A DNA stretch of 64,000 nt, taken from the NCBI RefSeq assembly GCF_030272615.1, contig NC_081405.1:570831095-570895094 (forward strand), written 5' to 3'. Below the pieces are notes generated by a model, which saw only the letters and a program-made list of their open reading frames with translations, was not told where the DNA came from and did no database searches. This DNA is from Cryptomeria japonica. Its lineage: Eukaryota > Streptophyta > Pinopsida > Cupressales > Cupressaceae. Both the position numbers and the translations under genes were made by a program. Below are positions 58,505 through 64,000 of the stretch, in pieces (within the stretch, counting starts at the first letter, position 1; every line of letters begins with the position of its first letter).

Positions 58505-60466
58505 TCACCTCTTGGGTATGACAGGTTCTAGCCTTCCATTGTTGTTCAGGCCTAAGCCACTGCAACCATCATATCCTTTCTTTTTCAGCATAGTAAATCC
58601 TTTGCCATATCGTTCCACTGGCAATCTGATAGGTGGGGTCTCAATTGGGTCTTTATAAAGCCAATCTATGACATCATCATCTACAGTTTCTTTGTCAAGT
58701 TCACCCCATCTTTTAAATGTAGTGGGAGGCTGATATTGAATAATGACCTTAGGTTCCTTTTGCAATAAATGCAGTTTGCTATATGATTTTGGAGATATTG
58801 GCAAATTCCCAATGAGGAATGTCTGATCCATTGAATATTCTCCACATCCTTGGTCTTGTATCTTCAATTTTCCTTTGATAGCATCTAACAATTGATTAGG
58901 ATCCACATAGCTATGTAATTTGGCCTCTCTATTGACTAGGACTTGCTGCTGAGGGGTATCCTTTAGAGTAGCACAAAATTGAAATGGATTAGGATCCCCT
59001 GGAATTGTTATCTCAGTTCCATTGTAAGGATATTTTAAACAGTGATGATAGGTGGATGGAACTACTTTCATTGCATGGATCCATGGACGGCCAAGGATCA
59101 TATTATAAGGGAGATCAACGTCGAGGACTTGCAGGAAAGTGTTTTCTGTCACTGGACCAACTCTGATAGGCAATGTAATTATCCCTTTGGATGGGCGCTT
59201 AGCATCATCATATGCTTTGATTGTTATTCTTTTTGAAGCATCAATGTCATTTTCTGTATACCCAAGGCCAATAACCACTCTCAAAGTACAAATATTAAGA
59301 CCTGCTCCACCATCTATCAAGACTCGTCGGATTTTGCAGTTATGAACAAAGAATTCAAGGTGTAAAGGATCATTGTGAGGGAGCTTATCAGGTGAGATAT
59401 CATTGTCAGAAAATGCGACATTTTGGGAAACAGCTAAATGTCCAATCCGGGCTTGAAACTGGTCAACATCAATATCTGTTGGGACAGTGGACTCAATTAA
59501 AGCTTTATCCAGGACTGCACGATGCATGGGAGACATTTTCAATAACTCAAGGATTGATATTTGTGCAGGTGTCTTTCCTAGATGATCCAAAAGATTATAC
59601 TGACTTGCAGGAGTTGGCTTGGGAGGAGTTGTAGGAGCTCCTTTCAGGACTATTTTGGATTGACGAGTGGTGACTGCACAAGAAGGATCTTGTCCCTTTA
59701 TTCTCAGGGTGGAGACATACTCATTTGACACATGAAAACAATTAATGACATTGTTATCACCAGTATTTGCATAATTTGCTGTTTGGGCAGAGTTGGAAGA
59801 AGATGCTTTACCCTTGTCATGATCAAACAAAGGAGTTGTGAAAATAGTATGATCTATGTTAGAAGTCGCATGGGGTGGATCCACCTCAATTACTCCTTGC
59901 TCTAATAAATCTTGAATCATATGTTTCAATTGAAAACATGATGTAGTTTTATGTCCTTTGGACCGATGATACTCACAATACGCATTATCATTCCACCAAT
60001 GTGGTTCTACTGCTAGTTCTACCTTGATATCTGGTAGCTTAATAAATTTTGCTTGTATCAATTGTCTCATTACTGATTCAATAGGCTCTCCCAATGGCGT
60101 AAATTGTCGAGGAGGCCCATCCCGCGATCGGAAGGGTTTGCGTTGCTGGTTTTGTTGTTGGCCTTATTGTTGATTATATTGTTGAGTATGCTGTTGTTGA
60201 GCATGCTGTTGGTATTGCGGCTGTTGAGTAACATTGCTCATTGGTGCTTGATTTTGTTCCATAGTTGACATATTAGGAACACTCAATTTCTTGATCGTGA
60301 ATGGGGGTTGATTTGCATTCACCGCTCTTGCATCAACAACTCCATCATTAGTGACATTCTTGTTCTTATACCAAAATCTATTTCTATCCCCCGAATAATT
60401 GGTGTTGTCATTGTCTATATTGAGCTTGATAATTCCTTTGGCTACCAGAGCCGTTTCAATGCTCAT
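58505..60466 (-). pseudogene. Gag C-terminus, aspartic protease and G-patch of the Tat element
   Basis: Same frame as RT. A TAA at 60164 splits it. After a Gln-rich stretch comes a CCHC-like knuckle ('CEYHRSKGHKTTSC', near 59985-59945). The retropepsin active site 'VLIDGGAGLN' lies at about 59305-59330 with DGG in place of the classic DTG/DSG, a form common in plant Tat proteases. The flap and 'LGRPWIH' helix region follow. The last 33 codons (about 58606-58508) match a G-patch: 'GKGFTMLKKKGYDGCSGLG'. The frame ends at TGA 58505, which is probably itself a mutation because the same frame continues into the RT linker. Confidence 0.8.
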
Positions 60467-62625
60467 TCCTTAATGAGTTTCTCTATAGTGCTGGGACTTT
60501 TCAATTTTAGCTCATACATCATTTCTGGGACCAAATTCTGGATAAATAGATTCACTTGTTGTTCTTCGGGTATATCAAGAGAAGAACAACTATACAAGCT
60601 TCGCCATCGTTGCAAGAAAGTCACTAATGATTCACCTTGCTTTTGCTTGGTGTTGCATAAATCTGACATGGTCACATCACTGTCGATGTTGAATGCAAAA
60701 TGAGATAAAAACTTTTGAGCCAATTCAGACCAAGTCTTTATATTTCCTGGCAGATGTGAATACCAATCCATGGCTTGTCCTGTGAGACTTTGTGCAAATA
60801 AGCGCATTAAATACATCTCTTCATAGCTTACCTCAGTACATTCCGCGAAAAATGCTCAAATGTGATCTTTTGGATTGCCATTCCCTTTATATTTCTCAAA
60901 ATTAGGTGCCTCAAAATGCTTAGGGAATGGAGGCATGTATACACTCTTGTCAAAAGGATTAGGACATAAATCTTGATCTGTATACAACTTCTTTGTTCCT
61001 TTAGTTTCTAATGCGTCAACTTTTCATTGAAACTTCTCAAGTTGTTGCGCAATTATATCAGATTTTAGAGGTCGATCATTAATCCCAGTTGGTATCCTTT
61101 GTCGATACATCGCATTTCCGATCGGTTTTTGATACTCTGAAATGGCCATTTTTGGTGTCTCCGGCATATAAAGTTATTGGTACATCGCTTGTTGTTGCGG
61201 TTGTGCTATGCCTTGATATCGACCTTGTTGTTGTGCTTCTTGGAGCCTAGGTTGATATTGCACAGGTGCCAATTGCAGTTGTGAAGTACAATAGCTTGTT
61301 TGCCTTGACACATATTGTTGCACATGTTGGTGTTGAGGCTGACGGATCAAAATTTGTTGACTTTGTGCCAATTGTTGTCATGGTGTATATCCCATCATTT
61401 GTAAAAAACTTTGTTTAGATGGTTTTCGTTGCTTCTCCTTAGAATGGGGTATAGCACTTGCATTAACTTGCTATGTTGTTTGTCCAATCCATTGTGATGG
61501 TTGCAAGTTTGCATTAACTTGTAATGGTGCCGAAGGCGCTGCAATTTGTTGCCGAATGCGAAATTGTTGTTGTTGCACATTACTTGTTTGCACATTCGAT
61601 TGTACCTTTTGTATATTACTCAATTGTTGCAAAAATTGTTGTTGGTGCAAACCACTATCTATAGCTCTTTGTGTCACCATTATCGAAGGATTTGTCGCAA
61701 TAGTGTTCAGCAAAGATATTGAACTTAATGGGACATAAGAACTTTGTTGCACCGTGGAATTATTTTGGACATTGGTGACATTAGGCATTCCAGTTGTGAA
61801 GCTTTCCTGCATCTTAGATTTTGATCCAATTTTATGCATGTAAGGAACCACTTCTTGTTGAGGGACAACTGTCAATATTGGTGTGGTCTTTATTTGATCT
61901 TGTGTTACAGGTGTTGCATTGAATAGTGGATTATTTGTTGTCTCAAATGGTGACTTCTGAGGAATAGTCACTGTTAATGCCTTTGAAGCACATTTACTCA
62001 TCAATGTAGGTTGAGTTGCTTGTTGTGCATTTTCTTCATTTGGATGCGGAGAGAAACTTAACAACTCACCGCTTTGTTGTTCTTGCATATTGATTTGGTC
62101 ACTTGAAGAGGTCACATTACTCATCATGTTAAGATACTTTTGTGGAAACATCTTAAAGACCTTGTTCAAGAACTTATCCATCTTTTTTGTTATCTTTGGA
62201 TCTTGAAGGAACATGTCAACATCATCAGAAGCATCAGAATCGGATGAAGAATCTGGTTGGACATTTGGATTCGTTTCTTGTTGGATGCCTTGATCTGAAC
62301 CAAATCCTTGCAAAAGAGTTTGTTCTTCATATAATGTTTGAGTTTGAATGTCATGTTGCCAGTTTGGTTGATTCAAATTGAAAGGCGCACTTCCTCTTGG
62401 AGTTGGTGGAACACTCCCATGTCCTGGTTTCATAGGTACAAACACTGGTTCATATAATGGAGGTGGTCCAAGTTGAACCGTTCCATATGGTGGTAGAGAT
62501 GTGTTTGATGAACCTTCAATTTGTGCTGTTTGACTAGTTTGAAACTGCGAATTTGCTATGTTGTCCATGGGTTGATATGTTGGTTCGCCCATCTTTTTAG
62601 ATTTTGATCTTGTCTCAATAGGCAT
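60463..62625 (-). pseudogene. Gag of the Tat element
   Basis: One frame of 721 codons with stops at 61471 (TAG), 61378 (TGA), 61174 (TAA), 61024 (TGA) and 60856 (TGA). The N-terminal 385 codons are Gln-, Asn- and Pro-rich and low in complexity. The retrotransposon gag core is at 60816-60463: 'LFAQSLTGQAMDWYSHLP', 'SELAQKFLSHF' and 'GESLVTFLQRWRSLY'. At about 60464 a single-base shift moves coding into the frame used by protease and pol; whether this is a mutation or a programmed shift cannot be told, but the gag helix continues across it, favouring mutation. Confidence 0.8.
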
Positions 62626-64000
62626 GTCACTTGTGCAAATGTAATGTTTTTGGAATTTTCAAAGATAATGTATGATATGCAACTAAGTGCAAACTTAAAT
62701 AGATGAAAATGCAATCTATGTTTTTGGTTGTTTTTGAAGATTTTGACAAACTTTTTGAATGCAAATCTAAGAGAGGGACCCTTAGGAAATTGGAATGATA
62801 TCTAGACCTCAAAGGACAAAAGGACTTAAGTGACAAAAGGACAAAATGACAAAGTCTCCCCTATATGCTTGGATACTAAGCTAGGTTTGACCAAATGATA
62901 TTGATGACAAAAGGACAAATGATTTAATAAGGTCTAGATCTCCTAACAATGACTTAGGGTTGCATCAAAGATTTGGATTACTCAAGTATGACAAAACCTA
63001 GTTTTGGCACTATATGCAAAGGGACAATTACTATGCAAATGACCCTAATATGATATGATAATGACCTAAGCTTAATGAAGAGACCTAGGGTAAGCAATGT
63101 ATGACAATGATATGACTTTAATGCAAGAGGACATATGCAAATGGATGACCCTTATTGATATGCAAAGGAGTATGACTTAGGTGAAACCTAACCTTGGTAC
63201 TTGACAATGAACTTTGCAAAATGCAACCTAGGATGAACCTAAATGTAAGTGACATGCTTCTTGAGACAAGATTTTGAACAATATTTGACAACCATGTTTG
63301 AAGATGAGTTTTTGAATCTTGTTGAACCTTTGTTGGATGAATGTCTCTTGTGTTTAATCTTATGTTGGATCAATTTGTTTTGCTTTTGAAATGAGATACA
63401 ATTCAACTTTTGACAAGCAAATAATACAAGATATTGCAACTTAGACTCAAGACAATCATGCTCATTTCCACATTTCTTATGGTAGGCAAGGACATTAGGT
63501 ACTTGAGAGGTAGACTCATTATGGGATTCAAGGAGAATACATAGATACTTGACCCCACGGGCTCCCCTCCATGGAACTCACTTCTTAGGGCAGCCAAGCA
63601 TCAGTCCCCATGGAAATCTCCCCATGGTGAACTTAGTATCTCTTCCAAGTATCCGAATTTGTCCTTCTCAAGCAACTAGAAGGGTTTTTGGCCTCTAAAA
63701 AATAAGGTGTGTAGTAAGGATTTCTGTTAAGCGTTACTCCTTGATGTCACGCAAGCGTGATTGAGACATTAAGCCCATCAAGATACCAAACAAATGTAGT
63801 CGCGCAAGCACGATTTAGACCAAGAGGCCCTACTTAGATGTTGATATGAGAAAGAGTTCAAGGGTCATCACTTCCCAAGTAACTGCAATTCCCACGTAAC
63901 ACTTCCTTCAAATCTTTCGCTCATTGGGTATTTTTTTATAGTCAGTTAGAATGCCAAGGTATTCTAGCCATACTCACTTTGGGTCGTTCCCTTCTCACGA
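62626..64000 (-). other. 5' leader of the Tat element
   Basis: Noncoding leader upstream of gag, more than 1.37 kb, with many 'gacaaaaggacaaa' words (62810-62930). No primer-binding site or LTR end is recognisable, so these lie beyond the window. The duplicated 'cgcaagcgtgatt' and 'cgcaagcacgatt' words at 63749 and 63802 are the only evident local repeats. Confidence 0.55.

Larger units (their letters stand above)
46660..64000 (-). mobile_element. Ty3/Gypsy Tat-lineage LTR retrotransposon, open at the right edge
   Basis: Read on the minus strand: leader (64000-62626), gag (62625-60463), gag end plus protease plus G-patch (60466-58505), RT (58474-56786), RNase H pair (56785-55859), integrase (55858-54443), spacer, antisense extra ORF (50985-52616, plus), polypurine tract (50125-50112), and 3' LTR (50111 to about 46660). 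The presence of a second, archaeal-type RNase H after a degenerate first one assigns it to the Tat lineage. The 5' LTR and primer-binding site lie beyond 64000. Coding frames have 12 internal stops and one frameshift, so it is dead. The left LTR border is estimated and not proven. Confidence 0.85.

Noticed and set aside
60463-60470. Programmed gag-pol frameshift
   Set aside because: The shift lies inside the gag helix before the knuckle and protease, and no slippery heptamer is evident; mutation is simpler.

Overview
The window is nuclear DNA from a seed plant. A gymnosperm with a large, repeat-rich genome (conifer type) is the best guess, because almost everything here is retroelement: Ty3/Gypsy Tat-lineage and Copia-like LTR elements, LINE and Helitron remnants, a multi-kilobase telomere-like array and AT-rich spacer, with only a few gene fragments. 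The species is not determinable from the sequence alone. I see no bacterial features, CRISPR array, rRNA or intact tRNA gene.

Layout. 1-4400: one 1,030-codon minus-strand reading frame of unknown family (3600 to 511), broken only by stop codons, then a GTTCAA-rich patch. 4530-44205: three tandem copies of one compound segment, each ordered helicase remnant, conserved spacer, Copia insertion site, gag remnant, and (copies 1 and 2 only) RING-H2 gene, W segment with SINE-like heads. Copies 1 and 2 share a short non-autonomous LTR element at the same site (5591-8511 and 15487-18475); copy 3 has the empty site (41185-41189). Copy 2 is split by 8.6 kb of foreign DNA (22419-31048) that carries a tetraspanin first exon between 116-bp direct repeats, about 5.7 kb of degenerate CCCTAA repeats and a 174-bp hairpin. 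Copy 3 is split by a complete 6.2-kb LTR element (34748-40924) with a perfect 5-bp target duplication.

44205-46660: a soluble inorganic pyrophosphatase exon fragment, a 75-bp degenerate repeat and LINE remnants. About 46660 to 64000 (open on the right): a long minus-strand Tat-lineage Gypsy element with gag, protease plus G-patch, reverse transcriptase, two RNase H domains and integrase. A plant-mobile-domain reading frame lies antisense between integrase and the 3' LTR.

Likely live coding capacity is small. The RING-H2 gene of copy 1 (11318-11869) is the only complete, uninterrupted and recognisable non-transposon gene. The tetraspanin and pyrophosphatase pieces are single exons without partners. 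The large transposon frames are inactivated mostly by single-base stops rather than indels, which fits long methylation-associated C-to-T decay.
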